A DNA stretch of 64,000 bases, from assembly GCA_963678575.2 (NCBI GenBank), contig CAXXHV010000002.1, positions 1,488,001 through 1,552,000 on the forward strand. The letters run 5' to 3'. The stretch is from Pleomorphochaeta sp963678575. GTDB taxonomy: Bacteria > Spirochaetota > Spirochaetia > Sphaerochaetales > Sphaerochaetaceae. The notes under the pieces were generated by a model. The model was not told the origin of the DNA and made no database searches. It saw only the letters and a program-made list of their open reading frames with translations. Position 1 is the first letter of the stretch. Each line of letters starts with the position of its first letter. The position numbers were made by a program, and so were the translations under genes. Below are positions 25,909 through 33,773 of this stretch, piece after piece.

Positions 25909-26661
25909 TTATGCTTCAAAATTATAGTATTTTTCTAGAACTTTACCAATCATTGCCAATGGAATTGTCAAACAGAGATATAAAATTCCTAAGAATAAAT
26001 AGCTTTCAAATAACCTAAAATTCATTGCTGATATTTCTCTTATTGATTGAGTTAATTCAATAACAGCTATTATAGATAATAAAGAAGAATCCTTAATTAT
26101 TGATGAAAACTGCCCAACAAGTGGAGGTAACGTTCTTGCAACTAATTGAGGGATAATAACAAGTCTTATTATTTGGCCTTTATTAAAACCAACAGCTTTG
26201 GCTGCTTCTAATTGAGTAGCTTCAAGCCCTTGTATTCCCCCTCTTATTATTTCTGCAATGTATGCACCTTCAAATATTGATAAAATCAAAACTCCAGATA
26301 AAAATCTATTTTCAACACCCCAAGCTGTCCCAATTATGTAATAAAACAAATAAATCTGCATTATTAAAGGAGTTCCTCTTATAAAATTAACATAAATAAC
26401 AGATATATATTTTAAAAATAGAACTTTACTATTTTGAAACAGTGCAGCAAAAACTCCAATAAATAAAGATAGAACAAACCCAAAAAGACTTAATAATACA
26501 GTCATTAAAAAGCCTTGCCAAATTCTACTTCTATACTCTATTACAAAAGAAAAATCAAAAGAAACACCAAGTCTCAATACAGAAATCCATATTAAGACTA
26601 TAACTAAAAGTGATGCAAGAAAAGCATTGATTACTATCTTTATGTTAGATCGAAAAACCAT
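25909..26661 (-). CDS. Amino-acid ABC transporter permease (HisM/GlnP type)
   Basis: This 250-residue inner-membrane protein has about five hydrophobic segments. It carries the polar-amino-acid permease pattern YVNFIRGTPLIMQIYLFYY near residue 95 and the EAA loop QLEAAKAVGFNKGQIIRLVI near 155. Its start lies inside the end of the binding-protein gene (22-base overlap), with a GGGG ribosome site there, so translation is probably coupled. It acts as a homodimeric channel. Confidence 0.92.
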   Translation of the reverse strand: MVFRSNIKIVINAFLASLLVIVLIWISVLRLGVSFDFSFVIEYRSRIWQGFLMTVLLSLFGFVLSLFIGVFAALFQNSKVLFLKYISVIYVNFIRGTPLIMQIYLFYYIIGTAWGVENRFLSGVLILSIFEGAYIAEIIRGGIQGLEATQLEAAKAVGFNKGQIIRLVIIPQLVARTLPPLVGQFSSIIKDSSLLSIIAVIELTQSIREISAMNFRLFESYLFLGILYLCLTIPLAMIGKVLEKYYNFEA

Positions 26662-27539
26662 TTAAACCCCAATTCCCCAAATGCTTTCTTTTCATCTTTA
26701 AGGTACTTTTCTGACAAATCATCAAATCCTCCATTATCTGTAAATTTTGGAATAAAATCATTTATCTGATTAAGTAATTCTGTATTACCTTTTTTAACTG
26801 CAACACCCCATTTTTCAGTGTCTTGGAAAGGAATAAAAATAGCACGTGTTGTGTCTAAATGTTTCTGCCAATTACGATATATGGTAAGTTGATCATAGAA
26901 AAAAGCATCAGCTTTTCCTTGTGATACTTCAGTTACGCAAGCACTCTCATCAGCAAGAGTTATAATCTCAGCATTATTCATATTTTCTTTAGCATATATA
27001 AAACCAGTTGAACCGGCTTTAACAGCTATTCTCATACCTTTTTGATTCAAATCATCTACACTCTCAATTTTAGAATCTTTATTAACTAAAATTCCTAAAA
27101 GGGAATTTGCATAAGGTATTGAAAAATCTACAACCTTACCCCTATCTTCAGTAATTGTCATACTACTTATAATCATATCAGCTTTACCTGTTTGAAGAGA
27201 TGGAATCAAACCTTCCCAGGCTGTATTTACTATTTTTACTTCTCGGCCAATAGAAGCCCCAAAAGCTTTTGCAAAATCTACACTTATTCCTGAAGGATTA
27301 CCCTTTACATCTTTTGTTTCAAATGGTGGATAAGCTAATTCCATAGCAACAATAAGTGGTTCTTTTTCTTCACTAACAGTAGAAGACGTTGTCTTTTGAG
27401 AATCAATAAGTCCAGAGGTTTCATTCGTTTTATCAGTTTCATTCTTAGCACAACTTGATAAAAGAACAACACAAAGTAGAAATATTCCTGTAAGTATAAT
27501 TTTATTACTTAACATTGAAAACTTAGATATATTTTTCAT
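26640..27539 (-). CDS. Amino-acid ABC transporter substrate-binding lipoprotein
   Basis: This 299-residue protein has a lipoprotein signal (LLSSCAK, lipidated Cys at about 30), a Ser/Thr-rich linker, and the family 3 binding-protein fold. VAMELAYPPFETKDVKGN lies near residue 67, then SVDFAKAFG, WEGLIPSLQTGKADMI and ITEDRGKVVDFSIPY. These fit polar amino-acid binding; the exact ligand is not clear. AGAGG precedes the ATG. It is the first gene of the operon with the permease and ATPase, and unlike the other binding proteins in this window it has a true lipobox. Confidence 0.92.
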   Translation of the reverse strand: MKNISKFSMLSNKIILTGIFLLCVVLLSSCAKNETDKTNETSGLIDSQKTTSSTVSEEKEPLIVAMELAYPPFETKDVKGNPSGISVDFAKAFGASIGREVKIVNTAWEGLIPSLQTGKADMIISSMTITEDRGKVVDFSIPYANSLLGILVNKDSKIESVDDLNQKGMRIAVKAGSTGFIYAKENMNNAEIITLADESACVTEVSQGKADAFFYDQLTIYRNWQKHLDTTRAIFIPFQDTEKWGVAVKKGNTELLNQINDFIPKFTDNGGFDDLSEKYLKDEKKAFGELGFKWFFDLT

Positions 27540-27868
27540 ATAACACCTCTTCTAAATTATTTATAAATTAATTGTTTCCATATTACACAAATTTAAATTA
27601 TCTTCAACCTAAAACAAATTTATAAAAAAAGATAATTCTAAATTTATACTAGTTCTAAAATATTTTTCTTCATTCAATAAGCATATATTAAATCATCAAT
27701 TCAAATAGCTAATTTTAATCCGTGCTTGAATATATAATACAACACTTAATAATAATTAGAAACAGATTTGTAGAAAACAATAACAAATATATACCAAATT
27801 AAATTTATTTTTCTATTTAGAGTTAAATAATTTCTATTAAAAAAAATACTTATGAATCTTAAAATATA
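27540..27868. other. Intergenic stretch, nothing recognised
   Basis: About 330 AT-rich bases between the amino-acid ABC operon and the dus gene. It should hold the operon's promoter, but no convincing -35/-10 pair stands out. Confidence 0.4.
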
Positions 27869-28789
27869 CTATTTTAAAATATTATTAACAGCTTTATTAT
27901 AAGAATCTAAAGTCTGAGATTTAAGAAGTTGCTTCACTTGTTTTTCATTTTCAGGAAAGTTTATCTTCCAAACTCTCCAATAATCTTTCATTTTAAAAAG
28001 AATATTTTTATCTCCAAAAAGAATCTTTGAATATTGATTATAAAGAGAATCATGAAATTCTCTAAAATTTTTGATACTTAATGTTTTACCTGTTTTATAT
28101 TCTTCAATTAACATAGGGTTTGCAATTAAACCCCGCCCAAGCATTATTTTATTAATAGTTGGAAAAGTTGTAACAAAATCGTTTATTTGTTTAACAGTAA
28201 ATAAATCACCATTATAACAAACTTCATTCTTAGACTCTTTTACAATATCACTAAATACCTCAATATTTATTGGTCCTTTATAATAATCTTCTCTAATTCT
28301 AGGATGAACAATTAATTCTTTAATTGGATAATCATTAAATATTTTTATTAATGTTTCCATTTCAGCTGAAGTTGAAAAACCAATTCTTGTTTTTACAGAA
28401 ATATCTTGAATATTGTTTTTAAAGATCTCATCAAAAAATACTTTAAGTTTTTTAGTATCTTTTAATTGTCCAGAACCTTTACCCTTACTAGTAACCGTAC
28501 CTGAGGGACAACCTAAATTAAGATTAATTTCATCATAACCTAAATCTTTTAGTTTATTTGAAACTAGGTTAAAGGTATTAGAATTATTTGTTAAAAGTTG
28601 TGGAACCAGATTTAAAACCTTATTATTTTCCCCATCTATTTCTCTTTGAGATTTTTTTGCAAGACAGCCTGCACTATTTGCATTTAAAAAAGGTGTAAAA
28701 TATTTATCCACATTATTATAATAATTGGAAAATGTATTTCTATAAATATAATTTGTAATACCCTCTAAAGGAGCAAAATAAAATAACAT
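27869..28789 (-). CDS. tRNA-dihydrouridine synthase family protein
   Basis: This 306-residue flavoenzyme reduces uridines in tRNA loops using FMN and NADPH. It begins with the TIM-barrel start FAPLEGITNYIYR, has INLNLGCPSGTVTSKGKGSG near residue 93, whose Cys is the usual catalytic acid, then ISVKTRIGF near 150, and GDLFTVKQI and MLGRGLIANPMLIEEY in the phosphate-binding half. Length is slightly short but complete. No clear ribosome site precedes the ATG. Which tRNA position it modifies cannot be told from sequence. Confidence 0.9.
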   Translation of the reverse strand: MLFYFAPLEGITNYIYRNTFSNYYNNVDKYFTPFLNANSAGCLAKKSQREIDGENNKVLNLVPQLLTNNSNTFNLVSNKLKDLGYDEINLNLGCPSGTVTSKGKGSGQLKDTKKLKVFFDEIFKNNIQDISVKTRIGFSTSAEMETLIKIFNDYPIKELIVHPRIREDYYKGPINIEVFSDIVKESKNEVCYNGDLFTVKQINDFVTTFPTINKIMLGRGLIANPMLIEEYKTGKTLSIKNFREFHDSLYNQYSKILFGDKNILFKMKDYWRVWKINFPENEKQVKQLLKSQTLDSYNKAVNNILK

Positions 28790-29116
28790 GAATGCAATAT
28801 AGTTTATTTAAAAAGTTTTGTTTAGTGCTTTCTAGTTATTTAAATTATTTATATTGATTTTCCTATGAAGCCTTTTATACGCTCTTCTTCCCAAAACCTC
28901 AATAAATTACACTTTTAAAAAAAATCTATATAAGTAATTTAATATTTTTATGTTAAATAAATCCCTCTTTTATCACTACTTTATAGTATGAATTATCTAC
29001 GAAAAGAAAAAGATTCAACACTTAAGTCCTTTTAATAATTATAACTACAAGAATCGAATCATGTTGCATCAAAAACAATCAAATGTTATATTTTTGTATA
29101 TATCTAGGAGGTAAAA
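28790..29116. other. Divergent intergenic stretch
   Basis: About 325 AT-rich bases between dus (minus) and the GFA gene (plus). AGGAGG directly before 29117 is the plus-strand ribosome site. No other element is clear. Confidence 0.4.
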
Positions 29117-29542
29117 ATGAAGCATAAAGGTTCATGTCTTTGTAAAAGTATTGTATTTGAGATTGATGGTGAATTTGAAGATTTCTATCTTTGTCATTGT
29201 TCCCGTTGTAGAAAAGATACAGGTTCCGCTCATGCCTCAAATTTATTTTCTTCTTCAGCAAAAATCACCTGGATTTCAGGAGAAGATCAAGTAAAAACAT
29301 ATAGAGTTGAAGGAAGTGAACATTCAAAAAGCTTTTGCCCAAATTGTGGTTCAGCTCTTCCCACCTTACAAATGGATGGTTCCTTATTAGTTGTTCCAGC
29401 AGGATCTTTGGATACAGATCCTAATATTTCTCCCAAAGGACATATTTTTGTTGAAAGCAGAGCATCCTGGGATAATAACTTAGAGCAAATTCCAAAATAT
29501 CCTGAATATCCAAATCAGCCGGAGTTAACAGAAAAAAAATAA
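29117..29542 (+). CDS. GFA-family (CENP-V/GFA) zinc protein
   Basis: This 141-residue protein has the zinc-binding cysteine pattern of the GFA/CENP-V fold: C7 and C9 (GSCLCKS), C26, C28 and C31 (CHCSRCRK), and C74 and C77 (FCPNCGS). Members include S-hydroxymethylglutathione synthase-like proteins, but most have no proven activity, so formaldehyde detoxification should not be assumed. AGGAGG, a near-ideal ribosome site, precedes the ATG. Single gene. Confidence 0.9.
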   Translation: MKHKGSCLCKSIVFEIDGEFEDFYLCHCSRCRKDTGSAHASNLFSSSAKITWISGEDQVKTYRVEGSEHSKSFCPNCGSALPTLQMDGSLLVVPAGSLDTDPNISPKGHIFVESRASWDNNLEQIPKYPEYPNQPELTEKK

Positions 29543-29669
29543 TTATTGAATAAATAAATTTTTTTAATAATATGTATTAATATATGATTTATTATACTCA
29601 TCATAAATAATAAAATTATCTAAAGCGGTTTTAATTGTTTTTAAATTAAATTCATTAACAATTATTTAT

Positions 29670-30296
29670 TTATAAAGTTTTCAATCTAATTTTTTTCAAT
29701 TTGTACAAATTCATAAATAACAATACAGAGAAAGGCATAATAATAAGTTGAAATAAAATCTGTAATAAAATTATTTTTAGAATATATATTATATAAAACA
29801 TTCCCATAATCAAACCAATAGTAAGATAACAAGATAGAAAAATCGAATCTGGATTATAAAAATAATTTATAAAAAAATAAGATATAAAAAAAGTATTAAT
29901 AAATACGCAAACTATTAAGAATAATTCAGAAATAGTTATAAGTTGATTAAGTAAAATCAAACTATAAGAAATACTAATAAACGCAAGAAATAAAGTTACA
30001 ATCATCTTTGAAAACATATTATATACAATTGAAATATTAAGATTAAAATAAAAATTATTTACTTTCCTTGATATATCTTTATAGATTGAATCAAGTAAAT
30101 ACTGGCCTACAACACCAATAACCCCTATAAGAATTATATGCATTTTTAACTCTTCAATTTGGCTAAAACTATTAGAATCAAGTCTATAAACCAAAGGTAT
30201 AACAAACATATAGCACTGTATAAGCCAAGCTTTCTTTGTTCTAACAAACCATAGTAATTCTTTTTTCAAGGATAATTTTAATAACTTTAAATCCAT
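29670..30296 (-). CDS. Six-helix membrane protein, ABC-2-like permease, third of three tandem paralogues
   Basis: This 208-residue protein starts MDLKLLKLSLKKELLWFVRT, has about six hydrophobic helices, a conserved loop GQYLLDSIYKDISRKVNNFY near residue 64, and a basic tail KKIRLKTL. It is clearly related to the two genes upstream, which share the same start, loop and tail. The size and helix pattern fit half of an ABC-2-type membrane component. GAGAGG precedes the ATG. It is probably driven by the ATPase at 31602-32261. Its substrate is unknown. Confidence 0.75.
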   Translation of the reverse strand: MDLKLLKLSLKKELLWFVRTKKAWLIQCYMFVIPLVYRLDSNSFSQIEELKMHIILIGVIGVVGQYLLDSIYKDISRKVNNFYFNLNISIVYNMFSKMIVTLFLAFISISYSLILLNQLITISELFLIVCVFINTFFISYFFINYFYNPDSIFLSCYLTIGLIMGMFYIIYILKIILLQILFQLIIMPFSVLLFMNLYKLKKIRLKTL

Positions 30297-30338
30297 ACAA
30301 TCCTCTCTTATTATAGAATTTTTAATCTAATTCTTTTT
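30246..30338. repeat. Near-identical 93-bp repeat, copy A
   Basis: Covers the start of the third membrane-protein gene, the gap, and the last codons of the second. It matches 30890-30985 except for about two substitutions and a 3-base gap, far closer than the rest of the genes. Confidence 0.9.
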
Positions 30339-30940
30339 AAAGTATATAAATCAATAAAACCAACAAAGCCAATAAACATAATTAAAAATTGGAAAAGAAA
30401 TTGTAAGAAAATTGAAGGTATTAAGAAAGTTATGGCTCCAAATATCATAAGAATAAATAGTGTAATATAACAGGAAAAAATCATTGAATCCTTATTATAA
30501 AGATAGATAATGAAACAATAAGAAATAATACATAGATTGATAAAAAAGAGGAAAACAATTAGAACCTCGAAAAATGTTAAATAAGTTTTCATCATTATTG
30601 AACAATAAAAAATATAGAAAACAACTAAAAATAAACAAACAATCATTTTTGCAAGAAGATTATAAACAAGAGGAATATTTAAATTAAAATAAAAATTATT
30701 AATTTTTCTTAAAACATCTTGATAAATTGAATCCAAAAAATACTGCCCAACAGTTGCAATAATTCCAATTAAGATAGTAAAAAAATATACATTATTCTCA
30801 TTTATTATGGGATAAGTAGGTTTCCCTTCTGCAATAAAAGGCATAATGAACATTGTACACATTAAAAGTAATGTTTTTTTAGCTTTTATAAACCATAGTA
30901 ATTCTTTTTTCAAAGATAATTTTAATAACTTTAAATCCAT
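30311..30940 (-). CDS. Six-helix membrane protein, ABC-2-like permease, second of three tandem paralogues
   Basis: This 209-residue protein starts MDLKLLKLSLKKELLWFIKA, with about six helices (roughly 20-38, 52-70, 95-115, 120-145, 150-175, 178-200), the conserved loop GQYFLDSIYQDVLRKINNFY near residue 65, and the tail KRIRLKIL. Its first 20 codons match those of the third gene almost base for base. GAGAGG precedes the ATG. It lies 17 bases after the first copy. Likely a membrane subunit with the ATPase at 31602; no enzyme motif is seen. Confidence 0.75.
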   Translation of the reverse strand: MDLKLLKLSLKKELLWFIKAKKTLLLMCTMFIMPFIAEGKPTYPIINENNVYFFTILIGIIATVGQYFLDSIYQDVLRKINNFYFNLNIPLVYNLLAKMIVCLFLVVFYIFYCSIMMKTYLTFFEVLIVFLFFINLCIISYCFIIYLYNKDSMIFSCYITLFILMIFGAITFLIPSIFLQFLFQFLIMFIGFVGFIDLYTLKRIRLKIL

Positions 30941-30985
30941 ACAATCCTCTCTTATTATTATAGAATTTTTAATCTTATTCTTTTT
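30890..30985. repeat. Near-identical 96-bp repeat, copy B
   Basis: Covers the start of the second membrane-protein gene, the gap, and the end of the first. It is the partner of 30246-30338 and points to recent duplication or gene conversion. Confidence 0.9.
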
Positions 30986-31593
30986 GATTGATAAAAACTT
31001 CTTAAAGCAAAAATTTCAGTTACAAGTAATCCAAAATGTAATAAACTTTGGAATAAGAAAGTACGAAATACTATTGTTAAAAATACAATTAAAAAAAGAA
31101 CAATAAAAGTAATATAAATAGAAGAAACCATTGAATCTGGGCTATAAAGATAATTTATAAGAATATATGAAATTAAAGAAGAATTTATAAATATTTCAAA
31201 GGCTATAATTGCTTGAAATAAATTGAGTGAATCTTTCATTATAATTAAAGAACAAATTATATAAAAAGTTGATAATAAAAAGCAAATAAGCATTTTTGCA
31301 TACAAATTATATTTTAATGGAATAGAAAGATTAAAATAGAAATTATTAACTTTTCTAATTATATCGTGATATATTGAATCAAGAAAATACTGTGCAACTA
31401 TTATAACTATTCCTACAAGAATAATTATAAAAGGTATTTTATCTACTACGATTAGATTTGAAAATATTTCACTATACTTTTTTGCACTAAAAGGCATTAT
31501 AAAAACAATCAAAAGTACTAAAAAAGTTTTTTTGGTATTCTTGAGCCAGAAAAGCTCTTTCTTAATTGAAAGTTTAAAAAAATCTAATTTCAT
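30958..31593 (-). CDS. Six-helix membrane protein, ABC-2-like permease, first of three tandem paralogues
   Basis: This 211-residue protein starts MKLDFFKLSIKKELFWLKNT, shares the loop AQYFLDSIYHDIIRKVNNFY near residue 68 and the tail KRIRLKIL with its two neighbours, and has about six hydrophobic helices. It is the most diverged of the three at its N-terminus. AGGTG lies upstream of the ATG, and it starts eight bases after the ATPase gene ends. Function unknown; a membrane component of an ABC exporter is the best inference. Confidence 0.75.
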   Translation of the reverse strand: MKLDFFKLSIKKELFWLKNTKKTFLVLLIVFIMPFSAKKYSEIFSNLIVVDKIPFIIILVGIVIIVAQYFLDSIYHDIIRKVNNFYFNLSIPLKYNLYAKMLICFLLSTFYIICSLIIMKDSLNLFQAIIAFEIFINSSLISYILINYLYSPDSMVSSIYITFIVLFLIVFLTIVFRTFLFQSLLHFGLLVTEIFALRSFYQSKRIRLKIL

Positions 31594-31601
31594 AAATACA
31601 C

Positions 31602-32261
31602 CTAAGCCTTTTTTAAATATATGTTCTTAAGGTCTTCACCCAATGAAATCTTATCATTAATTGAATCAAATACTATTTCACCTTCTTTAAGAATGAGAAT
31701 ACGATCTGAAAGCTCAGCAACAATATCTAGATTATGAGAAGAAAAGAAAATATTAACTGAATTATTAATTAACTTATTTATTTCTTCCTTTATTACTAAT
31801 AATGAAGAATAATCTAAAGCATTGAATATTTCATCTAGAAAAATATATTTTGGTTCGCATATTATCATAAGAAGAAAAGATGCTTTTATAAATTGACCAT
31901 CAGATAACTGCCAAACAGCTTTGTTCAAATGGTTTGATAATTCAAAAGATTTTATTAAGGATTCTATTTCTGTTGAGTCTTTTTTTATTAAATCTTTTAA
32001 AAGGTTCAAATGATCTTTTAAAGAGAGCGTATCAATCAACCCTACCCTTGAAGAACTAATATACCATTTTGAATCATATTTTATCAGTTTTCTTTTTTCA
32101 TAAGGATAAAGACCTGATAGTATTTTCAGCAAGGTAGTTTTGCCTGCACCATTATGTCCGCATAAAGCTACAATAGTATTATCTTCTATATTTTCAATTT
32201 TTAATTTATGAAAAAATTCCTTTTTATTTAAAAATGAAAAATTAATCTCTGGAATAATCAT
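31602..32261 (-). CDS. ABC transporter ATP-binding protein with altered signature
   Basis: This 219-residue ATPase is the first gene of a four-gene operon with three membrane proteins. Walker A is GHNGAGKTT (35-43), the signature is LSDGQ (119-123) in place of LSGGQ, Walker B is YIFLDE (139-144), and the switch His is H176 in FSSHNLD. The usual Q-loop region reads ISSSRVGLIDTLS with no clear glutamine. The type resembles small ATPases of ABC-2 exporters, for example bacteriocin self-protection systems or drug and lipid exporters. AAGGTGA precedes the ATG. Substrate unknown. Confidence 0.85.
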   Translation of the reverse strand: MIIPEINFSFLNKKEFFHKLKIENIEDNTIVALCGHNGAGKTTLLKILSGLYPYEKRKLIKYDSKWYISSSRVGLIDTLSLKDHLNLLKDLIKKDSTEIESLIKSFELSNHLNKAVWQLSDGQFIKASFLLMIICEPKYIFLDEIFNALDYSSLLVIKEEINKLINNSVNIFFSSHNLDIVAELSDRILILKEGEIVFDSINDKISLGEDLKNIYLKKA

Positions 32262-32574
32262 TCAACTCACCTTTTGCTTTAATAGTTATTTACCTCATAA
32301 CATTTTATTAAAAGATAATAACATAATCAAAAGAAATCAAATTAATTAATTCTTATAAAAAGTTCCTTTTCTAATACTATCTTTTGATAATAGATAAATT
32401 CAAATTGACACCTCAAACTTGTAGTTTTAATGAGTATCTCAATAAATAAAAAAATGAATTTGAATCATATAAATATTATGGCTAATATAATAGGTAAATT
32501 AAAAACTTAATGATATCTTTTAATTATTTTTAAAGCACCTAAGAATATTAGCCATATTTAATATTAAACTATTA
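32262..32574. other. Intergenic stretch between the ABC-2 set and the iron cluster
   Basis: About 310 bases. The part nearest 32574 holds the long inverted repeat listed at 32478-32556. The rest should carry the promoter of the ATPase operon, but none is clear. Confidence 0.45.
32478..32556 (-). terminator. Long-loop inverted repeat past the end of the iron-uptake operon
   Basis: TATGGCTAATAT pairs perfectly with ATATTAGCCATA at the outer ends, with AGGT/ACCT and AATTAAAA/TTTTAATT pairing further in, making a compound hairpin of about 79 bases. It lies 19 bases after the last gene. Lack of a T-run makes a plain terminator uncertain. Confidence 0.5.
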
Positions 32575-33684
32575 TTAATTGGGGAATACAAATACCCCAT
32601 TTTTTAAATCTTCACTATCAAGTTTCAAAAATTTAGTAAAATATTCTTCTTGAATACTCTCTGGATCAAGATTTTCAAATAAATCAGGATGGAACCATTT
32701 TGCCATATAAGCAAATCCAATTATAAAACGTGGGGTACCAAAATATGTACTATCTTGAATATATACCCTTCCATTTTTTACAGCTTCAGAATCAACAAAA
32801 ACAGGTAAAGCCATTACCTTCTCTCTATACTGTTCTAAAGAACTAAGAGAATTTTTATTAAATCCGAATTTATTTTCCAAAGGATCACCAATTATTAATA
32901 CATCAAAAGGTTGATTAACCAACCACTCATTATCTAAAGAGGGTACCCAGCCTCCTTGAGAAGCTAAATCTGCTGCAATATTTATACATCCAGTTATTTT
33001 ATTTCTAGCAGGAACATATGATAACTCATCACTAAATGTCATAATATCCCCTAAATTTCCATAACCCGTTTTATAGAATATTCTAGTTAACTCTGACTTC
33101 TTTAAAGTAGCTGTTTTTTCTACCAATTTTTCCTTTAAATTATTAGACCAATCAATAAAATCTTTAGCATTAGCTTCCTTATCTAAAAGTTTTCCCAAAA
33201 TTTCAAAGCTTTGTGCCATTTTATCAGGGTCATAAGTTTTTAATGCAATTACGGGTATAATTCCATCTAATTCGTTTATAAGCTCATTAATACCTGGCAT
33301 TGGAATTACTTCAAGAATTAACAAATCAGGATTAATGTCTAATAATATCTCCATATTTGGTTCATAGCTATTACCCATTACTGAAGTTAAAGCTGGGAGT
33401 TCTTTAAGATTAGGATATATTAAATTATCACCAGTATAACCATCTCGTGCTACAACTAAATCCCAAGCATTTAAAATCTTAAGTGCTTCACTAGTAGAAT
33501 AATGTGTATATGCTACACTTTTAACAGGAAGCTCCACACTTACTTCTCTTCCTAAAACATCAATAACTGTAATTGATTTATTACTTTCAGTTGATATGTT
33601 GGAATTTTCTTGTACCCCCCCAGCAAACAATGCGGTGGCACATATTATCTCAAGTAAAATTAATATCAATTTTACCTTTTTCAT
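32575..33684 (-). CDS. Iron/siderophore/corrinoid-type ABC substrate-binding protein, second copy
   Basis: This 369-residue protein has a signal peptide ending ATALFA, then GGVQENSN with no lipobox Cys. The PF01497 fold is shown by VIDVLGREVSVELPVKSVAY near residue 40 and PNMEILLDINPDLLILEV near 105. It ends with the motif AKWFHPDLFENLDPESI, shared with the other binding protein at 37303-38466. AGGAGA precedes the ATG. It is the last gene of the iron-type operon, 89 bases after the half-transporter genes. The ligand could be a siderophore, haem or corrinoid. Confidence 0.88.
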   Translation of the reverse strand: MKKVKLILILLEIICATALFAGGVQENSNISTESNKSITVIDVLGREVSVELPVKSVAYTHYSTSEALKILNAWDLVVARDGYTGDNLIYPNLKELPALTSVMGNSYEPNMEILLDINPDLLILEVIPMPGINELINELDGIIPVIALKTYDPDKMAQSFEILGKLLDKEANAKDFIDWSNNLKEKLVEKTATLKKSELTRIFYKTGYGNLGDIMTFSDELSYVPARNKITGCINIAADLASQGGWVPSLDNEWLVNQPFDVLIIGDPLENKFGFNKNSLSSLEQYREKVMALPVFVDSEAVKNGRVYIQDSTYFGTPRFIIGFAYMAKWFHPDLFENLDPESIQEEYFTKFLKLDSEDLKNGVFVFPN

Positions 33685-33773
33685 ATATCTCTCCTCTAAT
33701 CAAATATAAATTAAATATATTTTTAACCTTTATATTTTAAAAATTAAAATAGTAATTAAAAAACAAAATACAA

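Noticed and set aside
29117..29542. Naming the GFA-family protein a glutathione-dependent formaldehyde-activating enzyme
   Set aside because: The zinc cysteines only show the fold; there is no formaldehyde or glutathione pathway gene nearby.
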